Shown here piece by piece: positions 23,336-34,300 of a stretch of 64,000 nt of DNA. The DNA lies in NCBI RefSeq assembly GCF_006494375.1, contig NZ_VHIZ01000019.1, positions 1-64,000 on the forward strand. Reading direction: 5' to 3'. The notes below the pieces were generated by a model that saw only the letters and a list, made by a program, of their open reading frames with translations, made no database searches and was not told the origin of the DNA. The DNA comes from Pantoea anthophila. GTDB lineage: Bacteria; Pseudomonadota; Gammaproteobacteria; Enterobacterales; Enterobacteriaceae. A program made the position numbers and the translations under genes. Positions within the stretch are counted from its first letter, which is position 1, and every line of letters begins with the position of its first letter.

Positions 23336-24499
23336 ATGCGCACACCCTATTTACTGGCCCTGATGGTTTCACTGCTTCCATTAAAAAGCATGGCGCAGGT
23401 CGCGCCCGATCCGCTGCTCGCCTCTCAGATTGTTGACCGCTATGCGGAGCATATCTTTTATGGCAGTGGTGCAACCGGTATGGCACTGGTCGCGATTGAT
23501 GGCAATCAGCGGGTCTTCGCCAGCTTTGGTGAAACCCGGCCAGGCAACAATGTGCGCCCGCAAAAAGATTCGCTGATTCGTATCGCCTCGCTGAGTAAGC
23601 TGATGACCAGTGAAGTGATGGTCAAGCTGGCGGAGCGCGGACAGATTCGCCTCGACGATCCGCTGAGTAAATATGCGCCGCCGGGCACCCGCGTGCCTGC
23701 TTATAACGGACAGCCCATTCGTCTGATCAACCTCTCCACCCACACCAGCGGACTGCCGCGTGAACAGCCTGGCGGCAAGGCGCAGCGGCCGGTGTTTGTC
23801 TGGCCGACGCGCAGTGAACGCTGGACGTGGCTGTCACGGGCGAACCTCAAAGCCGCACCGGGCAGCAGTGCCGCCTACTCCAACCTGGGTTACGATCTGC
23901 TGGGCGATGCGCTGTCGCGCGCGGCAGGCACGCCCTACCCGGCCCTGTTTCAGCAGTTGATCACCCGTCCGCTGGGTATGAAAGACACCACCTTTACGCC
24001 TTCGCCGGAGCAGTGTGGTCGCCTGATGGTAGCTGAAAAAGGGGCCAGCCCCTGCAACAACACCCTGGCGGCGATTGGCAGCGGCGGCGTTTACTCCACG
24101 CCGGATGATATGGGCCGCTGGATGCAGCAGTTCCTTAACTCGTCGGTTAACCATCGCACCCCACAGATTGATCGGCTGCAAACGCTGATCTATCGCCGCG
24201 ATCAGCTGACCCGCGTGGAAGGCATGGATGTGCCAGGGAAAGCGGATGCGCTGGGGATGGGCTGGGTCTACATGGGACCAAAGAATGGTCGTCCCGGGAT
24301 TATTCAGAAAACCGGCGGTGGCGGAGGGTTCATTACCTATATGGCGATGGTGCCGCAGCATAACGTGGGCGTGTTTGTCGTGGTGACGCGCTCGCCGCTG
24401 ACCCGCTTTACGCCAATGAGCGACGGCGTAAACAACATGCTGGCTGAGCTGGTCGGCAACCAGACCGGCTCTCCGATGATGGTGCAGGTCATCCGCTAA
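23336..24499 (+). CDS. ampH: D-alanyl-D-alanine carboxypeptidase/endopeptidase AmpH
   Basis: Class C beta-lactamase-fold penicillin-binding protein that trims and recycles peptidoglycan. The 387 residues start MRTPYLLAL with a signal peptide ending near residue 20 (SMA/QV). The active serine is Ser85 in S-L-S-K, with the YSN tyrosine motif and the KTGGGG motif downstream. Similarity to E. coli AmpH is high along the whole length. The start is chosen because only this ATG gives a clean signal peptide. It converges with the DUF1176 gene; their ends overlap by 4 bases. Confidence 0.93.
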   Translation: MRTPYLLALMVSLLPLKSMAQVAPDPLLASQIVDRYAEHIFYGSGATGMALVAIDGNQRVFASFGETRPGNNVRPQKDSLIRIASLSKLMTSEVMVKLAERGQIRLDDPLSKYAPPGTRVPAYNGQPIRLINLSTHTSGLPREQPGGKAQRPVFVWPTRSERWTWLSRANLKAAPGSSAAYSNLGYDLLGDALSRAAGTPYPALFQQLITRPLGMKDTTFTPSPEQCGRLMVAEKGASPCNNTLAAIGSGGVYSTPDDMGRWMQQFLNSSVNHRTPQIDRLQTLIYRRDQLTRVEGMDVPGKADALGMGWVYMGPKNGRPGIIQKTGGGGGFITYMAMVPQHNVGVFVVVTRSPLTRFTPMSDGVNNMLAELVGNQTGSPMMVQVIR

Positions 24500-25569
24500 C
24501 GCTGCTGGACGCCACCGTCTGACTGGCTGACCCACAGGGTTGGCCAGTCATCACTGCTGTGCCAGGCATCGCAGGTCGACTCCTCCGCATATTCCGCCAG
24601 CACGAAGCGCGTGCCATCAAACTGCCAGCGTGTGGCACTGCCACAGTCACCGAGCCCCCGACCCTTGCCAAACGTATAAAGCTGGCCGCTGGCCGCATCA
24701 TACTCAGCGTTAATCAGCTCAAGCTGGCGGTCACTCGCCCGCGGCGGGGTAAAGGGCAGCGTCAGCGTGATGCCCCGGGCCACGTAGGGCGGGCTGCGCG
24801 TCACTTCAAACGCCAGATCGATGACGTTATATGCCCCCATTTCACAACTGACCAGCAACAGCGCATGCTGATCGGTGAGAGGCGCAACGCTGACCTCACG
24901 CCGCAGCGGGTCGAGTGAGCAGGAGTCGGTATTGATGCGCCAGGTGCCGTAATCAATTAATCCGCTGGTCTCTTCGCGCGTCAGGGGCGCAGGCGGCCTC
25001 ACGGCGGGAGGCAGCTGTGGCAATGCTGGCGGCGGCGGAACCTCCCAGCTGGCGCGGTCGCCACGTTTAATCCACGCGCTCATGCTGTTCACCCGCCCCT
25101 GCCTGTCATCCATCAGCAGCAGTGCAGCTTTCATACCGCGCAGGGAGATCGCGGCACTGGCATCGTAGGTGAGTTGCAGAGTTTTGGCTTCCATCACCAG
25201 ATCAAGAAATTCATCAATGGCGATAGCATTGCTGGTGGCGAGATGGTGCGGTTCTGCCGTCCAGTGTTTGAGGTCCGGTTTCAGACGCCGCTGGTCAAGC
25301 AGCAGATTATCCTGCAGCGGGCCGCCAGGCAGCGCGCCGGTATAGGCACTGCCGTAGTCGATGCGGAGTAAGGGGCGATCGTTGACGCCCGCATGGCGCG
25401 AAATCGTCATCACCAGCCCTTTATCGCCGGGGATATTGCGGGCCACGCAGAAGGCTTCATTGTTGCAGGTGATTTGCCAGTCGTTGAATGACTTTTGCAA
25501 CGGTTCCGCCTGAACACAGGTCACCCACAGAGACGTCGACAGCCACAGCGATTTCATCCAGTACGACAT
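24496..25569 (-). CDS. DUF1176-family exported protein
   Basis: A 357-residue protein with an N-terminal signal peptide (cleavage near VQA/EP). The mature part follows the DUF1176 pattern: FNDWQITCNNEAFCVARN at the start, an INTDSCSLDP motif, and paired cysteines (DCGSATRW, STCDAWH), suggesting disulfides in the periplasm. A proline-rich linker occurs at about 175-195. Function unknown for the family. A start four codons downstream (MKSLWLS) is possible. Convergent with ampH, upstream of nudK on the same strand, with a 180-base gap. Confidence 0.8.
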   Translation of the reverse strand: MSYWMKSLWLSTSLWVTCVQAEPLQKSFNDWQITCNNEAFCVARNIPGDKGLVMTISRHAGVNDRPLLRIDYGSAYTGALPGGPLQDNLLLDQRRLKPDLKHWTAEPHHLATSNAIAIDEFLDLVMEAKTLQLTYDASAAISLRGMKAALLLMDDRQGRVNSMSAWIKRGDRASWEVPPPPALPQLPPAVRPPAPLTREETSGLIDYGTWRINTDSCSLDPLRREVSVAPLTDQHALLLVSCEMGAYNVIDLAFEVTRSPPYVARGITLTLPFTPPRASDRQLELINAEYDAASGQLYTFGKGRGLGDCGSATRWQFDGTRFVLAEYAEESTCDAWHSSDDWPTLWVSQSDGGVQQR

Positions 25570-25751
25570 TAAGAAAATCGATCCCCAAAAACCCAGAGTG
25601 GAGAGGATAGCGCATCAATGGGCCAGACAGGGTTCGCATTCTGTGAACCCGTGCAAAAAGCGCAGTTAACTGCTTAAAAAGCGTGCATAACCTGGAGACA
25701 GTGTCCGCATTGCATCCCGGGCTGTCGCGCGGCGGGCCGTTCAGGGCACGA

Positions 25752-26330
25752 TTATGGCGTCAGCCAGCCTGCGATACGGGCATGCTGCAGCAGCATAATA
25801 GTTTTACCGTCGCGAATGCGGCCATCGGCGACCATCGCCAGCGCATCCGGGAAGCGCAGCTCCAGTACATCAATCGACTCATCATCAACGCCCCCACCCG
25901 CATTGTCACGCAGCGCGTCGTGATATTCCGCCGCGAAAAAGTGGATCAGCTCGGTCACGCCGCCCGGTGACATGTAGCAGCTATAAAGTTTTTCCACCTC
26001 ACCCACGGCGTAGCCGGTCTCTTCGATGGCCTCTTTGCGGATGCAATCTTCCGGCGTGTCATCATCCAGCAAACCCGCGCAGGCTTCGATCAGCATGCCG
26101 CTGTCATTACCGTTGACGTAGGTGGCGATGCGAAACTGGCGCGTCAGCACCACACTGTTTTTTTCACGGTTATAGAGCAGGATGGTCGCCCCGTTGCCGC
26201 GGTCGTAGACTTCACGCTTGTGGCGGATCACCTCACCCTGACGGTCGGTTATCTCATAGGTGTAGTTACGCAGCACAAACCAGTTTTCAGACAGGAGTTT
26301 ATCTTTGATGATGTTGATCTTAAACGACAT
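25752..26330 (-). CDS. nudK: GDP-mannose pyrophosphatase NudK
   Basis: Nudix hydrolase that splits GDP-mannose to mannose 1-phosphate and GMP in E. coli. The 192 residues start [11 protein letters not shown], one longer than E. coli NudK; a much longer in-frame extension upstream is excluded by homology. The Nudix box is the segment around GLLDDD...[10 protein letters not shown], followed by [14 protein letters not shown] and [14 protein letters not shown] typical of NudK. Cytoplasmic. Confidence 0.92.
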   Translation of the reverse strand: MSFKINIIKDKLLSENWFVLRNYTYEITDRQGEVIRHKREVYDRGNGATILLYNREKNSVVLTRQFRIATYVNGNDSGMLIEACAGLLDDDTPEDCIRKEAIEETGYAVGEVEKLYSCYMSPGGVTELIHFFAAEYHDALRDNAGGGVDDESIDVLELRFPDALAMVADGRIRDGKTIMLLQHARIAGWLTP

Positions 26331-26420
26331 GCAGACTCCGCTACCGCATAAAGGGAGCCTTTCATCATAGGGGCAAGGAGGCGGGAAAACTATCCTAATT
26401 CGCGGCGCCGGTTTGCGCCC

Positions 26421-26447
26421 AAAAAAAAGCCAGCCCAAAGGCTGGCC
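26421..26447 (-). terminator. Terminator of ansP
   Basis: On the minus strand GCCAGCC and GGCTGGC form a stem followed by eight T. Confidence 0.87.
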
Positions 26448-26465
26448 TGATGATGGCAATGGCGA

Positions 26466-27962
26466 TCAGCGGGAGGATTCATCCGCCAGCTGGGTCGGCT
26501 TTGCCTCCTCTTCATGATGATCATGCTCGGTTTCGGCGATAGCGTTAACGCGCTTACGCACGCCAAACCATCCCAGCACCAGCACCACGGCAATCAGTGG
26601 AATAGAGGCGATGGTATAGGTGCCGTTCGGGTAGTCGAACGCCATCAGCACCAGCACGCTGAACAGGAACAGCAGGGTCAGCCAGGACGTAAACGGCGCG
26701 CCCGGCAACTTGAAGCTCACATCATCCGCCTTGCCCTCTTTGATCGCCTTACGCAGACGCAGCTGGCAGACCACGATAAAGGCCCAGGAGGAGATAATGC
26801 CCAGTGAGGCGACGTTCAGGACGATCTCAAACACCTGTGACGGCACGTAGTAGTTAAGCACTACGCCAATGACATAAACGCCGATGGTGACCAGAATCCC
26901 GGCATAAGGCACCTGCTGACCGTTCATCTTAGACATGAACTTCGGTGCAGAACCGCCCATCGACATGGAACGCAGGATACGTCCGGTCGAATAGAGTCCG
27001 GAGTTCAGGCTGGAGAGCGCCGCGCTCAGCACCACGATGTTCATGATGCTGCCGATGTAAGGTACGCCCAGCTTTGAGAAGAAGGTCACGAACGGACTCT
27101 GACCGGCCTGATAGGCGTTCCACGGCAGCAGCAGCACCAGCAGGACCACCGAACCGACGTAGAACAGACCGATACGCCAGATCACGCTGTTAATGGCTTT
27201 CGGCAGCATGGTCTGCGGATCTTTACATTCGCCCGCCGCCGTTCCGACGAGTTCGATCGAGGCAAAGGCGAACACTACCCCCTGAATCAGCACCAGCGCA
27301 GGCAGTAAGCCGTGCGGGAAGATGCCGCCGTTGTCGGTAATCAGATGGAAGCCGGTGCTGTTGCCATCCAGCGGTTTGCCGGTGCCAAGGAACACCACGC
27401 CCACCACGAGGAAGACCACGATGGCCAGCACTTTCACCAGCGCGAACCAGAACTCCATTTCGGCAAACCACTTCACGCCGATCATGTTCATGGTGCCAAC
27501 AATCGCCAGCGCACCCAGGGCGAAGACCCACTGCGGCACATCACCAAACGCGCCCCAGTAGTGCATATAGAGCGCGACGGCGGTGATATCCACGATACCG
27601 GTCATGGCCCAGTTGACGAAATACATCCAGCCCGCCACGTAGGAGGCTTTCTCGCCGAGGAACTCACGGGCGTAAGAGACAAAGCTGCCGCTGCTGGGAC
27701 GGTGTAACACCAGCTCACCCAGCGCACGCAGAATAAAGAAGGAGAAAATGCCACACACCAGATAGATGATGGCTAAGGCGGGGCCCGCAGCCTGCAAACG
27801 GCCACCTGCGCCCAGGAACAAACCGGTGCCGATGGCACCACCGATTGCGATCATCTGTACGTGCCGGTTACCCATAGCCTTCTGGTAGCCCGCGTCATGA
27901 GAATTGAGCCAGCGTCGTTTCGCAGCGCGCAACTCGCCTGGGGTTTTCTTTTTAGATTTCAT
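26466..27962 (-). CDS. ansP: L-asparagine permease AnsP
   Basis: Inner-membrane amino acid/proton symporter of the amino acid-polyamine-organocation family, importing asparagine. The 498 residues hold 12 membrane helices. The AAT-type signature is present (MIAIGGAIGTGLFLGAG near residue 35), and the sequence follows E. coli AnsP almost throughout. The start MKSKKKTPGE has AGGAAAGCT before it; a longer frame upstream is a chance extension. A histidine-rich C-terminus (HDHHEEE) is specific to this copy. Single-gene unit with its own terminator. Confidence 0.94.
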   Translation of the reverse strand: MKSKKKTPGELRAAKRRWLNSHDAGYQKAMGNRHVQMIAIGGAIGTGLFLGAGGRLQAAGPALAIIYLVCGIFSFFILRALGELVLHRPSSGSFVSYAREFLGEKASYVAGWMYFVNWAMTGIVDITAVALYMHYWGAFGDVPQWVFALGALAIVGTMNMIGVKWFAEMEFWFALVKVLAIVVFLVVGVVFLGTGKPLDGNSTGFHLITDNGGIFPHGLLPALVLIQGVVFAFASIELVGTAAGECKDPQTMLPKAINSVIWRIGLFYVGSVVLLVLLLPWNAYQAGQSPFVTFFSKLGVPYIGSIMNIVVLSAALSSLNSGLYSTGRILRSMSMGGSAPKFMSKMNGQQVPYAGILVTIGVYVIGVVLNYYVPSQVFEIVLNVASLGIISSWAFIVVCQLRLRKAIKEGKADDVSFKLPGAPFTSWLTLLFLFSVLVLMAFDYPNGTYTIASIPLIAVVLVLGWFGVRKRVNAIAETEHDHHEEEAKPTQLADESSR

Positions 27963-28182
27963 AGCTTTCCTGTTTGTCCTGACCATCAGTCGTCGCTTCC
28001 CCCATGCAGGTGTCATGCCCTGAGTTATGGGGTATTTTCCTCTGTGCGCTTGCCTGTGAGTGAGTGCCAGGCAAGGCGGGAATTTACGGCGATGAATCCT
28101 ACCCGTTATGCAGGAACGAAGCAAAATATACCGGGCGGATGCACAGGCTGATTTGTAAGAATCCGTCATGATGCACAAAAAT

Positions 28183-28209
28183 AAAAAAACCGGCCATTTT
28201 CAGGCCGGT
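28183..28209 (-). terminator. Terminator of the DUF1471 gene
   Basis: On the minus strand ACCGGCC pairs with GGCCGGT (7-base loop), followed by seven T. Confidence 0.87.
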
Positions 28210-28242
28210 AAGAGCTACAGGGATGGAAACAGGAGGGTATAG

Positions 28243-28515
28243 CTAGCGATAAATCTCTGCGGTGCCGCTCCACAGGCTGGAGTCGCCTGGGTTATCGACG
28301 CCGATAACACGGTAGTGGCTGGCGCCCATCTCTTCCGCTTTTTGCGACAGATGGCGGCTGGCATCATCCAGCGAGCCACGCACGCCGGAGACCGAGACGC
28401 TGCCAATGCTCTGCAGGTTCTGCGCCTGGGCCTGATCGACCGGTGCAGCAGCGAAAGTGGCAAATGAGGCGGTAGTCAGTAAGGCGCCCGCCAGAACAGC
28501 ATTCAGTTTTTTCAT
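28243..28515 (-). CDS. DUF1471 (YdgH/BhsA/McbA-like) periplasmic protein
   Basis: A 90-residue exported protein. A signal peptide (MKKLNAVLAGALL ... FAA) is followed by the DUF1471 fold of about 55 residues with the usual features: IGSVSVSG near the start, and GASHYRVIGVDN and GTAEIYR at the end. Family members such as BhsA and McbA are linked to stress and biofilm changes in E. coli, and there are many paralogues, so I do not choose a name. GGAG lies upstream of the ATG. It diverges from narQ. Confidence 0.88.
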   Translation of the reverse strand: MKKLNAVLAGALLTTASFATFAAAPVDQAQAQNLQSIGSVSVSGVRGSLDDASRHLSQKAEEMGASHYRVIGVDNPGDSSLWSGTAEIYR

Positions 28516-28768
28516 GGGATGCTCCTTAATCTGTAATCGGGGGTAAGTCAGTGACTGGAAGAATTATTAGCGCTGCAATGAAAAGCAACATCGGGGCGGT
28601 GTAAAGCTGTTTGTTTTTTGACCACAGAACCGTCGTCGATCCTGGGAACTGTCAGTTGCGGTCATTTTTTGTTCGGTCCGACACGACGGGTGCGATAAAC
28701 CGCAGCAGGATCATTTGCGTCAGGGGATTGCTCTTTTATAATCCCGCACTCACCACAGGGCCATTCAT

Positions 28769-30457
28769 GTGATTGTTAAACGTTCCGTAACTCAAAGCAT
28801 CGCGCAGGCGCTCAGTGCCATTGTCCTGCTGTCGCTGCTCACAACAGGTCTGGCCCTGGTCACGCTGCTCAGCAGTCAGCGCGACGCAGAGGCGATCAAT
28901 CTGGCCGGTTCACTGCGTATGCAGAGTTACCGCATGGCCTGGGATGCCAGCCGTCAGCCGCAGAATCTGCCGCAGCATCTGGCGCTCTATCAGCAGACGC
29001 TGGACTCCCCGGTGTTGCAGAAGCTGGATCGCCCCTGGGTTCCGCGTGAAGTCAGTACTCGCTATCAACGTCTGCGCGCCGCCTGGCCCGACCTGCAACA
29101 GCAGCTGCTGCAGGGCGATACCGTCACCTGGCAGCATCAGATCCCGGTTTACGTCGCCGAGATCGATCGCTTTGTGCTGGGCTTACAGCGTTACACCGAA
29201 CTGAAAATGCATCTGGTGGCGGGCAGCAGCCTGGTGGGGGTGATTGCGATTGTGGCACTGGCGCTGATGACGATTCGCTTTACCCGCCTGCAGGTGGTAC
29301 GGCCCCTCAATGCGCTGGTCACCGCCAGTCGCTACGTTGAGAGCGGCAATTTTGCTTTTCCGCCGCTGCAGGTCGAACAGCAGAATGAGCTGCGGGTACT
29401 GTCACACGCCTTTAGCGGCATGGCGGCACGCCTGCACTCGCACTATAAGCTGCTGGAAAGTACGGTGCGTGAAAAGACCGAAGATTTAACCCAGGCGAAC
29501 CGCACCCTCTCCCTGCTCTATGACAGCTCACAGATGCTGACGGCCAGCCCGCTGCATCCGGCCCTGTTTGAAGCCGTCTTAAGCCGCGTGCTGACGCGTG
29601 AAAAACTGACGGCTATCCGGCTCGACAGCGATCAGTTTCAGTTCTGCGCCGGTGATGAAGAGGCCGGGGGTCAGTGGCAGCGGCTGCCGGTCCGGCAGGC
29701 CGACCAGCCGATGGGCGAGCTGCGCTGGCAGACAGCCGGTGCCTCTCCCCCGGATGAGCTGATGCGCAGCCTCGCGGCGATGCTCGGACGCGCTATCTGG
29801 ATCTGGCAGGCGCAGCAGCAGTATCAGCAGATGCTGCTGATCGAAGAGCGCACCACCATCGCCCGTGAACTGCATGATTCGCTGGCGCAGTCGCTCTCCT
29901 TTTTACGCATTCAGCTGACCCTGCTGCGCCGCACCGTCGATAAAGAGGATAGCGCAGCGCACACTATCATTGCCGACTTCGATCGGGCGCTGGCTGATGC
30001 CTACCGGCAGCTGCGTGAACTGCTGACCACCTTCCGCCTGACCATTGAGCAGGCAGATCTGGTCGCGGCGATGCAGGCGATGATCGCCTCGCTGCAGGAG
30101 AAGAGTGGCGCAGAGATACAGTTTCACTATCAGACCGGGCTGCTGAGTCTGGAAGCGCAGCAGCAGGTGCATGTATTGCAGATCGCCCGTGAGGCGCTGC
30201 TGAACGCGATACGTCACGCCAGCGCAGAGGTCATCCGGGTGGAGTATCAGCACAGTGAAAAAGGTGAGCACTTACTGACGATTACAGACGACGGTGTGGG
30301 CATGAACAGCACCGACGAACCCCCCGGCCACTATGGCCTGACCATTATGGCGGAACGCGCTCAGCGCCTGGGCGGCAACCTGACCATCCACGCGCAACCG
30401 CGGGGCACCCGGGTCGAACTGCGCTTTCCGCCGCAGCCTGCCCGTCCGCTGGAGTAA
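28769..30457 (+). CDS. narQ: Nitrate/nitrite sensor histidine kinase NarQ
   Basis: Membrane sensor of nitrate and nitrite that phosphorylates NarP and NarL. The 562 residues show two membrane helices (about 12-35 and 147-168). The nitrate-binding P-box (RDAEAINLAGSLRMQSYRM) lies at the start of the periplasmic part. A HAMP domain and a cysteine-poor central GAF-like region follow, then the HPK7-type kinase core with His in TIARELHDSLAQSLSF. NarQ rather than NarX is supported by the N-terminus and by its place upstream of acrD. narP follows after 68 bases. Confidence 0.93.
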   Translation: MIVKRSVTQSIAQALSAIVLLSLLTTGLALVTLLSSQRDAEAINLAGSLRMQSYRMAWDASRQPQNLPQHLALYQQTLDSPVLQKLDRPWVPREVSTRYQRLRAAWPDLQQQLLQGDTVTWQHQIPVYVAEIDRFVLGLQRYTELKMHLVAGSSLVGVIAIVALALMTIRFTRLQVVRPLNALVTASRYVESGNFAFPPLQVEQQNELRVLSHAFSGMAARLHSHYKLLESTVREKTEDLTQANRTLSLLYDSSQMLTASPLHPALFEAVLSRVLTREKLTAIRLDSDQFQFCAGDEEAGGQWQRLPVRQADQPMGELRWQTAGASPPDELMRSLAAMLGRAIWIWQAQQQYQQMLLIEERTTIARELHDSLAQSLSFLRIQLTLLRRTVDKEDSAAHTIIADFDRALADAYRQLRELLTTFRLTIEQADLVAAMQAMIASLQEKSGAEIQFHYQTGLLSLEAQQQVHVLQIAREALLNAIRHASAEVIRVEYQHSEKGEHLLTITDDGVGMNSTDEPPGHYGLTIMAERAQRLGGNLTIHAQPRGTRVELRFPPQPARPLE

Positions 30458-30525
30458 CGGGCCGCCGCCTGGTTTACTCGCCAGAACAGACTGTCGGTTT
30501 CACTGCACCGATAAACGGAGAGACT

Positions 30526-31155
30526 ATGCAACAACCCGCATTAACCCTGATGATTGTGGATGACCACCCGCTGATGCGCCGCGGTATTCGTCAGCTGCTG
30601 GCGCTGGAGCCGCAACTGACGGTGGTCGCCGAAGCGAATAACGGCACAGAGGCGCTGGCCGAGGCGCGCCGTCAGGAGCCCGACATCATTCTGCTCGACC
30701 TGAATATGAAAGGCATGTCCGGGCTGGACACGCTGAAGGCGCTGCGCCATGAAGGGATCAGCGCCCGCATTCTGGTGCTGACCGTTTCTGATGCCCGCAG
30801 TGACATTTTTGCGATGGTGGATGCCGGTGCCGATGGCTATCTGCTCAAGGACAGCGAACCGGAGATCCTGCTGGCGCATATTCTGCAGGCTTCGCGAGGC
30901 GAAAAAGTCTTCAGTGAAGGCGTCGCCAGCTATCTGACGAATCGCCAGCACAGCGCCGATCCGCTGCGTCAGCTCACCGATCGCGAGCGGGATGTGCTGC
31001 AGGAGGTCGCGCGCGGCCTGTCAAATAAGGAGATTGCCGCTATTCTGCACATCTCGGAAGAGACGGTTAAAGTGCATATCCGCAATCTGCTGCGCAAGCT
31101 GGATGTGCGTTCGCGCGTCGCCGCCACGGTGATGTGGCTGGAAAGCCGCAAATAG
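30526..31155 (+). CDS. narP: Nitrate/nitrite response regulator NarP
   Basis: LuxR-type response regulator that controls anaerobic respiratory genes. The 209 residues comprise a receiver domain (VDDHPLMRRG; phosphoacceptor Asp in ILLDLNMKGMSGLD; LLKDSEPE) and a C-terminal helix-turn-helix (LTDRERDVLQEVARGLSNKEIA ... VKVHIRNLLRKL). The sequence is nearer NarP than NarL in the receiver. Lying directly behind narQ, it forms an operon; in E. coli the two genes are far apart. Confidence 0.88.
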   Translation: MQQPALTLMIVDDHPLMRRGIRQLLALEPQLTVVAEANNGTEALAEARRQEPDIILLDLNMKGMSGLDTLKALRHEGISARILVLTVSDARSDIFAMVDAGADGYLLKDSEPEILLAHILQASRGEKVFSEGVASYLTNRQHSADPLRQLTDRERDVLQEVARGLSNKEIAAILHISEETVKVHIRNLLRKLDVRSRVAATVMWLESRK

Positions 31156-31322
31156 CCAACGAATTTACACTTTCTCCTCAATTTCTCCACGATTTCCCCC
31201 GCTGCCGCACGTAGAGTGAATGGCGGCGGCGAATCGTGGCAAAGCACATCCGATTTGTCTGTCAGTGCGCCCGTAGCGGGCAGGCCTGGTCGATTTTAAC
31301 TGTCGTGAGGAGTGTCGGTTTA

Positions 31323-34300
31323 ATGTCGAATTTCTTTATCGACCGCCCCATCTTTGCCTGGGTGCTGGCGATTCTGCTGTGCCTGTGCGGCACGCTGTCG
31401 ATCAGGTCACTGCCCATTGAGCAGTACCCCGACCTGGCCCCGCCCAATGTCCGCATTACCGCTAACTATCCGGGCGCATCGGCCCAGACGCTGGAAAACA
31501 CGGTCACCCAGGTGATCGAGCAGAACATGACCGGCATCGATAACCTGATGTACATGTCCTCCAACAGCAGCAACACCGGCCAGGCGCAAATCACCCTCAC
31601 CTTTACCGCCGGAACCGATCCTGATGAAGCGCGTCAGCAGGTGCAGAACCAGTTGCAGTCTGCGCTGCGCAAATTGCCACAGGCGGTGCAGTCACAGGGC
31701 GTCACGGTGAACAAAACCGGTGACAGTAACATTCTGATGGTGGCTTTCGTCTCCACCGACGGCAGCATGGATAAGCAGGATATTGCAGACTATGTCGCCA
31801 GCAACATTCAGGACCCCCTGAGCCGCATTGATGGCGTCGGCCAGGTGGACGCCTACGGCTCGCAATATGCCATGCGCATCTGGCTCGATCCCAACAAGCT
31901 GATCGCCTATGCCCTGACCACCGGGGATGTGGTCAGCGCTATTCAGTCGCAGAACACACAGGTTGCTGTGGGTCAGGTCGGAGGCCTGCCCTCGGTGGAG
32001 AAGCAGGCGCTGAACGCCACGGTCAATGCGCAGTCGATGCTGCAGACCCCGGAGCAGTTCCGGGCCATCACCCTGAAGAACAATCCTGACGGTTCCGTGG
32101 TGACGCTGGGCGATGTCGCCAGCGTGGCGCTGGGGGCGGAGAAATATGATTATCTGAGCCGCTACAATGGTCAGCCCGCCTCGGGGCTGGGGGTAAAGCT
32201 CGCCTCCGGCGCCAACGAGATGAACACCGATAAGCTGGTGCGGGCGCGCATTGAGGAGCTGTCGCACTACTTCCCGCACGGGCTGGAAGCAAAAGTGGCC
32301 TATGAAACCTCGCCGTTCGTCAAAGCGTCAATTACCGATGTGGTGAAGACGCTGCTGGAGGCGATCGTGCTGGTGTTTGGCGTGATGTACCTGTTCATGC
32401 AGAATTTTCGCGCCACCCTCATTCCGACCATTGCGGTGCCGGTGGTGCTGTTTGGCACCTTCAGCGTGCTCTACGCCTGCGGATTCAGCATCAACACCCT
32501 GACCATGTTTGCCATGGTGCTGGCGATCGGGTTACTGGTGGATGATGCCATCGTGGTGGTGGAAAACGTGGAACGTATCATGCGCGAAGAGGGACTCTCG
32601 CCGCGGGCCGCCACCCGGAAATCGATGGGCCAGATTCAGGGCGCGCTGGTCGGTATCGCGCTGGTGCTGTCAGCCGTGTTTGTGCCGATGGCATTTTTTG
32701 GCGGAACCGTCGGCGCGATTTACCGTCAGTTCTCCATCACCATCGTGTCGGCGATGGTGCTGTCAGTGCTGGTGGCGATGATCCTGACACCGGCACTCTG
32801 CGCCACGCTGCTCAGGCCGGTGGCACAGGGCGAACAGCATGCGGCGCGCGGCTTTTTTGGCTGGTTCAATCGTCACTTCAACCGCAATGCTGACCGCTAT
32901 GAGCGCGGGGTCGCGGCGATTCTGCGCCGCGGCGGTCGCTGGCTGCTGCTCTATCTCGGCCTTATCGGCCTGATGGCCTTTCTGTTTCTGCGCCTGCCCA
33001 CCTCGTTTCTGCCGCTGGAAGATCGCGGCGTATTCCTGACGCAGGTGCAGCTGCCGGCGGGCTCGACGCTGGAACAGACCGCTCGCGTGGTCGCCAGGGT
33101 GGAGCACTACTATCTGACTCAGGAGAAAGCGAACGTACTGTCGGTCTTCTCCACCATCGGTGCAGGCCCGGGCGGCAACGGACAGAACGTCGCGCGTCTG
33201 TTTGTGCGGCTGAAAAACTGGGAGGAGCGGCCCGGTGACGATCGCACCTCCTTTGCGATTATTGAGCGCGCGACCAGAGCCTTTCAGCAGATCAAAGAGG
33301 GCCGGGTGATAGCCAGCAGTCCCCCCGCGATTACCGGTATGGGCAGCAGTTCCGGCTTTGACCTGCAGCTGCAGGATCACGGTGGCATCGGTCATACCCG
33401 GCTGATGGCGATGCGCGACAGGCTGCTGGAGATGGCGGGCAACGATAAGGCGCTGTCGCGGGTGCGGCACAATGGCCTGGATGACAGCCCGCAGTTGCAG
33501 ATCGATGTGGATGCGCGCAAAGCGCAGGCGCTGGGCGTCTCACTGGATACCATCAACGACACCCTGACCACCGCGTGGGGCTCCAGCTATGTCAACGATT
33601 TTCTGGATCGCGGCCGGGTGAAAAAGGTCTATGTGCAGGCCGCCGCTGAGTTCCGCATGCTGCCGGACGACATTGACAAATGGTATGTCCGCAACAGCAG
33701 CGGCAAAATGGTGCCCTTCTCCGCCTTTGCCACCAGCCGCTGGGAGACCGGTTCGCCACGCCTTGAGCGTTATAACGGCTACTCATCGCTGGAGATCGTG
33801 GGCGAAGCCGCCAGCGGCGTGAGCAGCGGCGCTGCCATGGATGAGATGGAGAAGCTGGTTAACGCCCTGCCGCTGGGTGTCGGCTTCCAGTGGAGTGGCG
33901 CCTCTTATCAGGAGCGCCTCTCCGGCTCACAGGCCCCGGCGCTCTATGCCATTTCGCTGCTGGTGGTCTTTCTCTGCCTGGCCGCGCTCTATGAGAGCTG
34001 GTCGATTCCTTTCTCGGTGATGCTGGTGGTGCCGCTCGGCGTCGTCGGGGCGCTGATTGCCACCTGGCTGCGCGGGCTGGAAAATGATGTCTATTTTCAG
34101 GTGGGCCTGCTGACAGTGATCGGCCTGTCGGCGAAAAACGCCATCCTGATTGTCGAGTTTGCCAGTGAGATGAACAGTAAAGGGCGTGAGCTGGTGGAGT
34201 CTACGCTCGAGGCGTCGCGTCAGCGCCTGCGGCCCATCATCATGACGTCACTGGCCTTTATCTTTGGCGTGCTGCCTATGGCGATCAGCAGCGGAGCAGG

